From Spirosoma sp. SC4-14 (GTDB lineage Bacteria; Bacteroidota; Bacteroidia; Cytophagales; Spirosomataceae): a DNA stretch of 64,000 nucleotides. The position numbers and the translations under genes are program-made. Below are positions 10,006 through 20,100 of the stretch, piece by piece. Position 1 is the first letter of the stretch, and each line of letters starts with the position of its first letter. The notes beneath the pieces were generated by a model. That model had not been told where the DNA came from. It saw only the letters and a list, made by a program, of their open reading frames with translations, and ran no database searches. The DNA is taken from NCBI RefSeq assembly GCF_037201965.1, contig NZ_CP147518.1, positions 6,751,001-6,815,000 on the forward strand. The letters run 5' to 3'.

Positions 10006-10166
10006 ACCATTGCCTAAACAATTCGCTCTTTGGGACGTGTTAATCCAGGACAAAGGAGAAATCGGAATGAATGTTTTTAATTAAAAAAGTCTTGTATCAT
10101 ATAACAAACGGTTTAGTTCTTTGCCATCCCGCACCATATCCGATGCGGTTTTGATTGCAACAACAA

Positions 10167-11033
10167 ATGGAAATACTCGTAACAGCGGCTATTATTGGCT
10201 ATATCATTTACCTGCGCTATTATGCAGATTTGCGGACGTCTTCCGAACAGGATCTCGATAAGCTACAGATAGGTATTAAATTACTTAAAGCCGGGCAGAT
10301 TGAAGAGGCCTTAGCCTTTTTTAATCAGTATATCCAGAAAGACCCAAAATCGAGTGTTGCCTATCTATACCTGGCACGTTGCCATCGCGCTTTAGATAAC
10401 ATCCCCGCTGCCATTACCGCCCTGAAAACCGGCGAAAGCTACGACAACACTGTGGCGGGTTTGCATCTGGAAATGGGTCAGATTCTCTACGACCAAGGCG
10501 ATTATAACACCGCCTTTCAGGAATTCGATAAAGCGGTCTTTTATTCGAAAGGTACCCAACCCGATCCGTATGAATGGCGCGGACTGGCCAGACAACAACT
10601 TGGGCAAATGGCCGAATCACAGCATGATCTCGACCAGGCAGCCCAGCTCCGTCAAACACCCGAAACGGCCGGTTCGGCACCACTTTCAACCCCAACCTCA
10701 TTTTTAGATCGGAAGTTTTTGAGCCACGTAGCACTCATTCTGATCAATAGCACTATCCTGCTAGTTGTCATCAAAAAATCGACGGTAATTCACCTTCCCT
10801 ATTTACTGGCGGCCGTTGCCGCTGCCATCATTGGTTTTCTGGAACCCCGCAAAGGCTGGATATTGGCCATTATTCAGGCGGCTACGCTCTGGATCGGCTA
10901 CACATTTTTCACAACTGTTCCCGAAAATAACAATGCCCGCGACCTGGAAACATTTGGTTTATACGGGGCAATTATTTTGACTTTTATCGGAAGTTTTATT
11001 GGCGGGGTTTTGAAACGAGCCCTGGCCCAATAA
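10167..11033 (+). CDS. TPR-containing membrane protein
   Basis: About 288 residues from the ATG at 10167; a TTG at 10155 is a weaker in-frame alternative. The order is one N-terminal membrane helix (ILVTAAIIGYIIYLRYYA), a soluble block of about three to four tetratricopeptide repeats (GQIEEALAFFNQYIQKDPKSS, DYNTAFQEFDKAV, GQMAESQHDLDQA), a Pro/Thr linker, and three or four C-terminal membrane helices. TPRs bind partner proteins, so this is probably a membrane-anchored scaffold. No enzyme motif is seen and I do not recognise a named family. It lies between the susCD unit and a metalloprotease without obvious operon links. Confidence 0.75.
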   Translation: MEILVTAAIIGYIIYLRYYADLRTSSEQDLDKLQIGIKLLKAGQIEEALAFFNQYIQKDPKSSVAYLYLARCHRALDNIPAAITALKTGESYDNTVAGLHLEMGQILYDQGDYNTAFQEFDKAVFYSKGTQPDPYEWRGLARQQLGQMAESQHDLDQAAQLRQTPETAGSAPLSTPTSFLDRKFLSHVALILINSTILLVVIKKSTVIHLPYLLAAVAAAIIGFLEPRKGWILAIIQAATLWIGYTFFTTVPENNNARDLETFGLYGAIILTFIGSFIGGVLKRALAQ

Positions 11034-11177
11034 GGCAAAAAATTTTCCGTTTTCGCCCTAACACCGAAGACTTTGCCAACTATTACAAAAACAACTGCGC
11101 AATTATTCCGGGCTTTTGGCATCAATACGTAAGCGATTTGGGTGTAACTTGAGCGGCAAAATACAACCTCGCTTACA

Positions 11178-13658
11178 ATGGTTAACCGATTACTCTCACT
11201 TCTTAGCTTACTACTACTTACTGGGTTCCAGCTTCATGCGCAGCAGTCGCAGGGAGGCTCGGCCAGTATCAGCAGCTTCACCAACGGCATGGAGCGTCAT
11301 CCTGGCTTCATGACCTTTTACTGGGACGCAAAAAAAGGGAAAATCTGGCTCGAAATCGATAAGTTCGACACCGAGTTCCTGTATTATCCAACATTGGCGC
11401 AGGGCGTTGGCTCCAACGACATTGGCCTCGACCGGGGCCGATTAGGGCAGGAACATATTGTGAAATTTCAGCGGAGTGGCCCGAAAGTACTACTGATCGA
11501 ACCGAACTATTCGTATCGGGCCATTAGCAACGATCCGCTCGAACGGCAGGCTGTTGAAGAATCTTTTGCCAAATCGGTCCATGCCGGATTCGATGTTGCC
11601 GTCGATGAGGGAAACAAAGTACTGGTCGACCTGACTCCTTTTCTGATGCAGGATGCAGTTGGCGCCATTCAGGCCATTGCCCGAACCAAGCAGGGAAGCT
11701 TCAAATTCGATGCGAGCCGCAGCGCTCTATACTTACCCCGAACAAAAGCATTTCCACAGAATACGGAATTCGAAACCATCATTACACTAACCGGCGACAA
11801 TCCGGGGCCTTATCTGCGCGAAGTAGTGCCAACAGCGTCGGCCGTTACGATGCATCAGCACCATTCGTTTGTGCAATTGCCCGACGCCAATTACAAGCCA
11901 CGCGCATTCGACCCTCGCATCGGTTATGGCGGCATCGAATACTTCGACTATGCAACGCCGGTAAGTCAGCCCATCATCAAACGGTATATTTCGCGGCACC
12001 GGCTGGAGAAAAAAAATCCATCGGCAAAAGTGAGCGAAGCCGTTAAACCCATTGTGTATTATATCGATCCCGGCACGCCCGAACCCATTCGGTCGGCGCT
12101 GATGGAAGGAACTGCCTGGTGGAATCAGGCATTCGAAGCGGCTGGCTATAAGGATGCTTTCCAGGTAAAACTGCTTCCGGCCGATGCCGATCCAATGGAC
12201 ATTCGCTACAACCTGGTTCAGTGGGTTCACCGGTCAACACGCGGCTGGTCGTATGGTGGCAGTATCATTGACCCACGGACTGGCGAAATCATCAAAGGAA
12301 AAGTAACGCTGGGCTCGCTGCGCGTTCGGCAGGATTATCTGATTGCGCAGGGACTCGTTGGCGATTATGCTGGTGCTACCGCTCCTTCGTCGGACCCCAT
12401 GATGCAAATGTCGATTGAACGGTTACGGCAACTGGCCGCTCACGAAGTAGGTCATACACTTGGCCTGCCACATAACTACATTGCCAGCACACAGGATCGG
12501 GCTTCAGTAATGGATTATCCGACAATGGTTGCCAAAGTAAAGGGAGCCAGCATCGACCTGTCGGATGCGTATGCCAAAGGAATCGGTGCTTACGACAAAT
12601 GGAGTATTCGTTATGGCTACGAGCAATTCCCGAATGGTGCCGACGAAAAACAGGCACTGGATAAGCTAGTAACCGACATGCACAAGGCTGGTCTGACTTT
12701 TCTGACCGATAAAGACGCACGCCCCGAAGGTTCGGTTCACCCCGGTACGCACCTTTGGGACAATGGCGCCAATGCGGTGGATGAACTGAAGCGCGTATCG
12801 GATGTTCGGCGGGTTGCGCTGGCGAATTTTTCGGAGAAGAAAATTCCGGTCGGCACACCAATGGCCACGCTTGAAGAAGTACTCGTACCGATGTATATGT
12901 TCCATCGCTATCAGGTCGAAGCTGCTTCTAAGGTAGTAGGTGGTCAACTCTATACCAACGCATTGCGTGGCGATGGCCAGCCAGTAGTATCGACGGTTCC
13001 GGTTCAGGAACAGAAACGGGCACTGGATGCGTTGATTGCTACCATCGATCCGGCTTTTCTGGCATTGCCCAAATCCGTCCTGACTCTGATTCCTCCGCAT
13101 CCCTTCCGCTACGATCCAAATCCACGGGAGGTGTTCAAACGCCGGACGGGGCTCTCGTTCGATCCAATGGCGGCTCCCGAAGCAGCTGCCGGTATGACGC
13201 TTCAAATGTTGTTTAATGATCAGCGTGTTAGTCGTCTGGTTATGCAATCCGCTATCGATCCGGCCCAACTGAGCCTGGAAGGCACCCTCGATCAATTGCT
13301 GGCGGCTACGTGGTATAAAGCCGATCCGGCCGATGGCTATCAGGCCGAGGTGAAACGATTGACCGAAAAGTTGCTGTTGCAGAAGATGATCGATCTGGCC
13401 AGCGATCAGGGAGCTACTTCGCAAGCTCGGGCTATTGCCGGTTTAAAACTTTCTGAGTTGAAAGGAAAGCTCAGCGCGTCAAACGCAAATCCGAAAATAG
13501 CTGCTCATCATCTGTTTGCGCTGGAGCAAATTCGGCGTGCCGACGAGAACGCGGCTGATATAAAAGCAACGAATCCGCAAACGCCACCCGACGGTATGCC
13601 AATCGATACGGGTCAGGAATGGCTGGCTCCTGCCTGCGACTGGACCGACTGGAACTAA
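11178..13658 (+). CDS. Secreted zinc-dependent metalloprotease (DUF5117/DUF4953 type)
   Basis: An 826-residue protein with signal peptide (about 1-22, FQLHAQQ). The family is the large Bacteroidota/Proteobacteria group annotated as zinc-dependent metalloprotease, with N-terminal DUF5118/DUF5117 regions and a catalytic DUF4953 domain. The extended zinc motif HEVGHTLGLPHNY is present (His422, Glu423, His426, His432), of the metzincin HExxHxxGxxH kind, followed by SVMDYP, which resembles the Met-turn. The protein is probably periplasmic or secreted. Substrates are unknown. A strong terminator hairpin follows, so it is monocistronic. Confidence 0.88.
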   Translation: MVNRLLSLLSLLLLTGFQLHAQQSQGGSASISSFTNGMERHPGFMTFYWDAKKGKIWLEIDKFDTEFLYYPTLAQGVGSNDIGLDRGRLGQEHIVKFQRSGPKVLLIEPNYSYRAISNDPLERQAVEESFAKSVHAGFDVAVDEGNKVLVDLTPFLMQDAVGAIQAIARTKQGSFKFDASRSALYLPRTKAFPQNTEFETIITLTGDNPGPYLREVVPTASAVTMHQHHSFVQLPDANYKPRAFDPRIGYGGIEYFDYATPVSQPIIKRYISRHRLEKKNPSAKVSEAVKPIVYYIDPGTPEPIRSALMEGTAWWNQAFEAAGYKDAFQVKLLPADADPMDIRYNLVQWVHRSTRGWSYGGSIIDPRTGEIIKGKVTLGSLRVRQDYLIAQGLVGDYAGATAPSSDPMMQMSIERLRQLAAHEVGHTLGLPHNYIASTQDRASVMDYPTMVAKVKGASIDLSDAYAKGIGAYDKWSIRYGYEQFPNGADEKQALDKLVTDMHKAGLTFLTDKDARPEGSVHPGTHLWDNGANAVDELKRVSDVRRVALANFSEKKIPVGTPMATLEEVLVPMYMFHRYQVEAASKVVGGQLYTNALRGDGQPVVSTVPVQEQKRALDALIATIDPAFLALPKSVLTLIPPHPFRYDPNPREVFKRRTGLSFDPMAAPEAAAGMTLQMLFNDQRVSRLVMQSAIDPAQLSLEGTLDQLLAATWYKADPADGYQAEVKRLTEKLLLQKMIDLASDQGATSQARAIAGLKLSELKGKLSASNANPKIAAHHLFALEQIRRADENAADIKATNPQTPPDGMPIDTGQEWLAPACDWTDWN

Positions 13659-13684
13659 CTAATTAAAATTTATACTTTTCCACG

Positions 13685-13720
13685 AAAGGCCCTTACTAAC
13701 CTAGGTTAGTAAGGGCCTTT
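13685..13720 (+). terminator. Terminator hairpin after the metalloprotease gene
   Basis: A 36-base perfect palindrome: 16-bp arms 13685-13700 and 13705-13720 around CTAG, beginning AAAGGCCC and ending GGGCCTTT then TT. It looks like an intrinsic terminator. Confidence 0.85.
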
Positions 13721-13787
13721 TGGCGTTTAAAAAGAACCGTTTATCAAATTTTAAAAAAAATTCAGATTTAACGAAACAAATAAAATC

Positions 13788-13821
13788 TACCTTTGTTAGA
13801 TATTTTGAAACTTGTTAGATA
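13788..13821 (+). promoter_or_regulatory. tetR promoter with a direct repeat that may be its operator
   Basis: TACCTTTG at 13788-13795 fits the -7 consensus. Two copies of TTGTTAGATA (13793-13802 and 13812-13821) are spaced 19 bases start to start; the first overlaps the -7 box and the second touches the ATG at 13823. This placement suits autorepression by the TetR protein. The operator role is inferred. Confidence 0.5.
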
Positions 13822-13822
13822 G

Positions 13823-14452
13823 ATGAGTGTTATTGATCGCCGTGCCCGGCAGAAAGCCGAAATCCGACAGCGGATTCTGGATGCGGCCCGACATATAGCC
13901 CGAGAGAAAGACTGGAGCGCTGTAACGATTCGGAGCATCGCCGATGCCATTGAATATACTCCTCCCATTGTTTACGAACATTTCGAAAACAAGGAGGATG
14001 TATTACTAAACATCGTTAAAGAAGGTCATGCTCAACTTCGTCGCAATACGGATGAAGTTCTGGACATGGACCTCAGTGCTGAAGAGAAAATTGTCCGGCT
14101 CTCCATGGCGCAGTGGGATTTTGCCAATGAGCAACCCGAAGTGTTTCGGCTCATGCACAACCCCGAACGCATGGACCAGCAACGCGACATGGTTCGTGAA
14201 GAAATGCACGAAGCCAAACAAAAAATTGAAAATCTGTTTCGGGAAGTATGCCCCGATATAGATCCCATTTTTGAAGTCATCTTTAACTGGTTCTGTCTGA
14301 TGCAGGGCTATATAAATCTGATTACCAGCATAAAACCACAGGAGGGCGAACGACTGCTGAAAAAAGTAGAAGACCCCAAAATGGTAGCCATGTTTCAACA
14401 ACCAAAACTTCTTTTCGAGCGAGCTATTCGTCGGTTCATTCGAGGCCTATAA
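13823..14452 (+). CDS. TetR/AcrR family transcriptional regulator
   Basis: A 209-residue repressor-type protein. The N-terminal helix-turn-helix (about residues 10-57: RILDAARHIAREKDWSAVTI, then YEHFENKEDVLLNIV) is standard TetR; the C-terminal ligand-binding part is all-helical. It starts a run of four same-strand genes, 37 bases before a TolC-type gene, and so probably controls the RND efflux pump encoded behind it. Direct repeats over its own promoter fit autoregulation. Confidence 0.92.
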   Translation: MSVIDRRARQKAEIRQRILDAARHIAREKDWSAVTIRSIADAIEYTPPIVYEHFENKEDVLLNIVKEGHAQLRRNTDEVLDMDLSAEEKIVRLSMAQWDFANEQPEVFRLMHNPERMDQQRDMVREEMHEAKQKIENLFREVCPDIDPIFEVIFNWFCLMQGYINLITSIKPQEGERLLKKVEDPKMVAMFQQPKLLFERAIRRFIRGL

Positions 14453-14489
14453 ATCCAATCTCTTCTTCACTAGACTTAGAATCGCAAAC

Positions 14490-15929
14490 ATGAAAGGTAT
14501 CAAGCATACCATACTGACGGGACTACTACTAGGATTATTGGCGCAGTTTGCCAGCGCCCAAAATGCCGCTACAGATGGTTATACACTGGCACAGTGTGTT
14601 GAGTATGCCCGCGCCAATCACCCAAATGTCAAAATTGCCCGACTTAACGAGAAAATATCGCTCACACAAACCCAACAGGTCATAGGCCGAAACCTGCCAC
14701 AGGTTTCGGTGTCGGGATCACTGATCGATAACTATAAAATTCCGGTTACGCTGTTGCCAGGCAGTTTGGCCTCAGCGGGATCAGGATCTACTACCAGCAC
14801 CACAGGCACAGGCGGTGTTGGGAGCACAACAGCGGTAGGCGGAACCACTTCCGACGGCTTTATTCCCGTAAAATTCGGAACCCAGTATTCGGCTACGCTG
14901 ACTGGGCGCGTCGATCAGAAACTATATGACCCATCGCTGGGGCTAGCCCTTAAGGCGGCTAAACTGACAACCAAACTTCAGGAAGAAGCAACTGCCCAGG
15001 CCGAACAAAACCAAGCATACAATGTAGCTCAGGCATACTACCAGGCTTTAGTGATTGACCTGCAACGCCGGTTAACAATTCGGGATATAACATCATCGGA
15101 CACGCTATTGCAGCAGGAACGCGTTCGGCTGCAAAATGGCACAACCCGCGAAATCGATTTTGGACGGATTCAGTTGAATCGGAATAATCTGCAATCGCAG
15201 CTTGAGCAACAAACGCGCCGTTATGAACTGGCCTTAAACCAGTTGAAGTTCCAGATGGGAATGCCTCAGAACGAACCGCTTAGCCTACAGGCGCTGGAAA
15301 TAGAAAATCAGTTGGTCGTAACCGATTTATCAAGCCCAGGCAACCGCTTCTTCGAAAATCGTCCCGATTACAAACAATTGCTGATCAATACACAACTACA
15401 GGATTTAAACCGACTATCGAATAACCGGGGCTATTTGCCGTCGCTGGGGTTATATGGCACCTACGGAACGAACGCGCAACGGCAGGAATTTAACTTCTTC
15501 CGAAATGGTTTTCCCTGGTTCCAGAGCGGAGCAGTCGGCCTAACCCTCAACTGGACAATCTTTGACGGTAACCAGCGTCATTACCGTGACCGAGAAAATC
15601 GGCTGAACCTGGAAACCCTGCGGCTGCAACAGATACTGGCCCGCGAATCGGCCGAGTTGAGCCTGAGCAACGCCCAGGTCAGCTACCAGAATCTGGTTAC
15701 CGACATTCAGCGCGAACGCGACAACATTACGCTGGCGCAGAAAATTCTGACGGTTACGCAACTGGAATATAAAGAGGGCATTGCCACATCGGTAACGTTG
15801 ATCGACTCGAAAGATGCCTTAACAACCGCCCAAAACAACCTGGCCAATAAACTGATTAATCTGTATCAGGCCCGATTAGATTATGAAAACGCCCAGGGAA
15901 CTATCCTTCAATACGTTACTCAAAAATAA
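14490..15929 (+). CDS. TolC family outer membrane efflux protein
   Basis: A 479-residue outer membrane channel. Signal peptide about 1-23 (FASAQ). Two OEP repeats with long coiled-coil helices are visible (LAQCVEYARANHPNVKIARLN near the start; LTTAQNNLANKLINLYQARLDYENAQG near the end). A Gly/Ser/Thr-rich low-complexity segment lies at about residues 90-115 in the first exposed loop. It forms the exit duct for the RND pump whose adaptor starts nine bases downstream. Confidence 0.95.
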   Translation: MKGIKHTILTGLLLGLLAQFASAQNAATDGYTLAQCVEYARANHPNVKIARLNEKISLTQTQQVIGRNLPQVSVSGSLIDNYKIPVTLLPGSLASAGSGSTTSTTGTGGVGSTTAVGGTTSDGFIPVKFGTQYSATLTGRVDQKLYDPSLGLALKAAKLTTKLQEEATAQAEQNQAYNVAQAYYQALVIDLQRRLTIRDITSSDTLLQQERVRLQNGTTREIDFGRIQLNRNNLQSQLEQQTRRYELALNQLKFQMGMPQNEPLSLQALEIENQLVVTDLSSPGNRFFENRPDYKQLLINTQLQDLNRLSNNRGYLPSLGLYGTYGTNAQRQEFNFFRNGFPWFQSGAVGLTLNWTIFDGNQRHYRDRENRLNLETLRLQQILARESAELSLSNAQVSYQNLVTDIQRERDNITLAQKILTVTQLEYKEGIATSVTLIDSKDALTTAQNNLANKLINLYQARLDYENAQGTILQYVTQK

Positions 15930-15938
15930 ACAGTTACC

Positions 15939-17045
15939 ATGAAACGAATTATTATTATTGGAGCGGTAGCTGCCCTGATCGCGCTGATTGCCTTCCGACT
16001 AATCAATAACAAAAAGAAGATAGAGGCCGCGAAAACCTCAACGGCTCAATTCCAGACAACGCCGGTAGTGGAAGTTCAGCCTGTTGCCTATGAGCGGCTT
16101 GATCAGAACTTATCGCTGCTGGGAACGGTAGAAGCGCAGAACGAAGCCAACATTATTGCCGAAACTCGCGGAAAACTCCAGAATTTCAAGCTCGTACTGG
16201 GCACTTACGTTAAGAAAGGCCAGCAAGTAGGTTATATTGAAGACGAAGTACAGGATATTGTTGTTGAAAACAACCAGACAAACGTCGAAAATGCCCGGCG
16301 CGAAATGGAACGCTACGAACGGCTCCTGAAAGGAGGAGCCGTAACCCAGGAAGCTTACCAGAAGTATAAAGATCAGTACAATACGGCTCTTCTGAACGCC
16401 AAACAGCAGAAGCGTGTATTGGGTAATGGTGCTGTTGTTGCCCCCATTAGCGGGTATGTGTACGACAAAAAGGTTGAGAATGGCGAATACGTAGCGGTTG
16501 GTGCGGTGCTGGCATCGGTCATTAATTTACAGGACCTGAAACTAGTCGTGAACGTACCAGAACAGGCTGTTTATCAGCTTAAACTGGGCGATAAGGCAAC
16601 CATAACGGCTCAGGCTTTCCCAGGCGTAACCTTCACCGGAACCGTTCATTACATTAGCCCCAAAGGCGATGCGTTACATAACTATCCTGTTGAACTTTAT
16701 CTGAACAACAGTAGCAAAAATCAGCTAAAAGCCGGAACGCTGGCCAATGCCAGCTTTACGTTCCGTAATGGTATCGACGGGTTGTTTATTCCACGTCGGG
16801 CATTGATTGGCGGGGCCGATAGTGCCAGCGTTTATGTTCTGGAAAACAACAATACGGTTCGACTGCGTAAAATTCAATTAGGCTACGACACCGGCGATTT
16901 ATATCAGGTTCTGAGCGGCCTCAAGCAAGGTGAGCCAGTTGTTGTTAATGGACAACTTAACGTAAGCAACGGTTCTAAAGTGACCGTTAGCCGCAGCAAC
17001 AGCGCGCAGGCAACTACAGACACATCAGTAGCCGTTAATCAGTAA
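15939..17045 (+). CDS. RND efflux periplasmic adaptor (membrane fusion protein)
   Basis: A 368-residue AcrA/MexA-type adaptor. It has an N-terminal membrane anchor (IIIIGAVAALIALIAF), a split lipoyl domain (GTVEAQNEANIIAETRG and VVAPISGYVYDKKVENGEYV), a short alpha-hairpin (NQTNVENARREMERYERLLKGG), a beta-barrel and a membrane-proximal domain. It links the inner-membrane permease to TolC. There is no lipobox Cys, so it is anchored by its helix. It is the third gene of the operon; the 121-base gap before the permease contains repeated TTTATGG/TTTACGG words. Confidence 0.95.
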   Translation: MKRIIIIGAVAALIALIAFRLINNKKKIEAAKTSTAQFQTTPVVEVQPVAYERLDQNLSLLGTVEAQNEANIIAETRGKLQNFKLVLGTYVKKGQQVGYIEDEVQDIVVENNQTNVENARREMERYERLLKGGAVTQEAYQKYKDQYNTALLNAKQQKRVLGNGAVVAPISGYVYDKKVENGEYVAVGAVLASVINLQDLKLVVNVPEQAVYQLKLGDKATITAQAFPGVTFTGTVHYISPKGDALHNYPVELYLNNSSKNQLKAGTLANASFTFRNGIDGLFIPRRALIGGADSASVYVLENNNTVRLRKIQLGYDTGDLYQVLSGLKQGEPVVVNGQLNVSNGSKVTVSRSNSAQATTDTSVAVNQ

Positions 17046-17047
17046 TT

Positions 17048-17155
17048 CGGTTTACGGTTTATCGTTTACGGTTTATCGTTGCTTCGCCTATCAGTATAGA
17101 TCCTTATACAGCAGGCAACCATAAACTATAGACTATAAACCATAAACCATAAACT
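17048..17155 (+). repeat. Word-repeat inverted repeat between RND adaptor and permease
   Basis: The left side (17048-17083) is a tandem of GGTTTAC/GGTTTAT words and the right side (17117-17155) is their complement (CCATAAACTATAGAC...), giving an imperfect long hairpin inside the operon. Similar word-built hairpins occur at 27392, 33283, 33673, 40007 and 47842. Confidence 0.6.
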
Positions 17156-17166
17156 CTCAATCCATA

Positions 17167-20100
17167 ATGTCAGTAACTGAGATAGCCATTAAACGCCCAA
17201 CGCTGGTTGTCGTGGCCTTTACTGTGCTGGGTATTCTGGGGTTCATTTCTTACAAAAGTCTGAACTATACCCTACTGCCCAAATTCGATGCGTCGGTCGT
17301 AACGATCATTACGGCCTATCCGGGCGCAGCGGCTGGCGAGGTCGAAAACTCCGTAACCCGGAAAATCGAAGATGCGGTTTCATCGCTCGAAAACCTGAAA
17401 AATATCAGCTCTACCAGTCAGGAAGGATCATCGATCATTCAGCTCGAACTGAATGCCAGCGCCGACCCAAACCGGGCACTGGAAGATGCGCAGCGAAAGG
17501 TAAACGCGATTCTGTCGCAACTGCCCGACGAAGTAGAGTCACCTACCCTGCTTAAATTCTCGACCGACGACGTGCCGGTTATCCGAATGGGGGTACGCGC
17601 TAATCTGGCACCAACCAAACTCTACGATCTGGTCGACGATCAGATCCGGACGCAGTTGACCAAAGTAGACGGTGTAGGGCAGGTAACGCTGACGGGTGGC
17701 CGCGAACGCGAAATCCGCATTGGGCTCGATCCCAACAAGCTGAAGCTCTATAATTTATCGTTGTCGCAGGTTACGCAGGCCATTAATTCCTCAAACCTCG
17801 ATTATCCGACCGGTCGTATCGAAACTGATCAGGCCCAGTATGCCATTCGGTTGGCTGGTAAGTTTACCGATATCAACCAGATTCGGAATACAGCGGTAAA
17901 AACAGCAGCTAACGGTACGAAAGTCTTATTGAGTGATGTTGCCACCGTAACAGATGGCGTTGCCGATGCCACAACCATCAACCGGATTAACGGACGCGAA
18001 TCGATCGGTATTACGATTCAGAAACAGACCGACGCCAACGCTGTGGAAATTAGCCAGCAGGTGCGTAGCATTCTGGGCGGTATCGAAAAGCAATATGCCA
18101 ACATTGGCCTGAAGTTCGAAGTGACCAGCGACTCATCGACCTATACGCTGGCCTCGGCCGAAGGCGTAATTTTCGACCTTGAGTTTGCCGTTGTGCTCGT
18201 TGCGCTGGTGATGCTGCTGTTTCTGCACAGCATCCGCAATGCCTTTATTGTGATGGTGTCGGTTCCAGCGTCGATCATTTCGGTGTTTGTTCCAATGTAT
18301 CTGCTGGGTTTTACGCTCAACCTGATGACACTGATGGCTCTTTCGCTGGTGGTTGGGATTCTGGTCGACGACTCCATTGTGGTGCTGGAAAACATCTATC
18401 GCCACCTCGAAATGGGTAAAGACCGCCGAACGGCATCGCTCGATGGTCGAAATGAAATTGGCTTTACGGCTCTGGCCATTACGATGGTCGACGTAGTGGT
18501 GTTTCTGCCGCTGGTATTTGTACAGGGGCTGATTGCCAACATTATCCGTGAATTCTCGCTGGTGGTTGTGTTCTCAACGTTGATGTCGCTGATTGTATCG
18601 TTTACGGTCACGCCACTGCTGGCGTCACGGTTTGCGAAGGAAACCGACCTGAACGGACCTGGTCTTGGCAAACGTTTTCTGTTGTGGTTCGAAGGTCAGT
18701 TCGATTCATTGAAGCATGGTTATGCCCGGCTGCTGGCCTGGAGCCTACGGCACAAACGGTGGGTATATCTTACGGCCATTGTTTTGTTCGTTGGTTCAAT
18801 TGGGCTGGTAGCGGGTGGCTTTATCGGTACCACCTTCTTCCCGCAGAGTGACCAGGGCGAATTTATCGTTCAGATTGAAGGCGAACCGTTCAACAGCCTG
18901 GCCGAAACCAACCGAATCTGTCAGAAAATTGAAAAACAGCTTATGCAGAACAAGCTGGTTACGAAAGTAAACAGCAACGTAGGCTACTCCAGTTCGTCGT
19001 CGGGTGGCGGTCTGGGATCAACGCCGTATCATAAGGCCGAAATCACCGTCACCATTATCCCAAAACAGGAACGGGATATTTCCATTGAACAGTTTGCGGC
19101 CCAAACCAAAGCCGAGATCATGAAAACCCCCGGTCTGAACGTGAAGTCAGCGCCGGTTGGTATCACTGGGGGGGCTAATGCTACACCAATCCAGATTCTG
19201 CTTCAGGGAAATTCGCAGCAGGAACTCCTGCAGGCGGCTGCGGTCGTGAAACAAATTGTGAAATCGGTAAGTGGCACCAGTGATGTTGAGCTTGGCGTAG
19301 ATGATCCAAAACCTGAACTGAAAGTTAATCTGGACCGCCGAAAAATGGCCCAGTATGGTATCTCGGTGGCCAATGTTGGTGCAACTCTACAGACTGCCTT
19401 CTCCGGCAACACCGATAGTAAATACCGCGTTGGAAGCCGCGATTACGACATTCGGATCGAACTGAACCGGTTTAATCGGCAAAGTAAAGACGACGTTGGC
19501 GATCTTACGGTGCCCGACGGTCAGGGGAATCTGGTCGAAATTCGGCAGATTGCCAATCTGCAACTGGGTACTGGCGCCACACAGTTAACGCGTTACAATC
19601 GGGTAGGCTCGCTATTCGTCAACGCAAACGTGGTTGGTCGCCCAACGGGTACGGTTGGTGCCGAAATCGACAACATCCTTAAAACAAAACAATTACCGGG
19701 CGGTGTCACGTATAAACTCAAAGGCGATCTGGAGCGTCAGTCCGATGCCTTTGGGAGCTTAGGCATTGCATTGGGGCTGGCCGTTACCTTCGTTTATCTG
19801 CTGATGGTAGCGTTGTATAACTCCTATTTCCGGCCATTCGTGGTCCTGTTCTCGATTCCGATGGCGGTGATTGGAGCCTTCCTGGCGCTGGCGCTGGCCG
19901 AACAGCCTATTTCATTCTTCGTTATGCTGGGTATGGTGATGCTGATTGGGCTGGTCGCTAAAAACGCCATTCTGCTTGTCGACTTTGCCAACCAGCAGAA
20001 AGAAGAAGGTAAAAATACAATCGATGCGCTGATTGAAGCCGGTCGTGAGCGGATTAGGCCCATTCTGATGACGACTATTGCCATGACGATTGGTCTGCTG

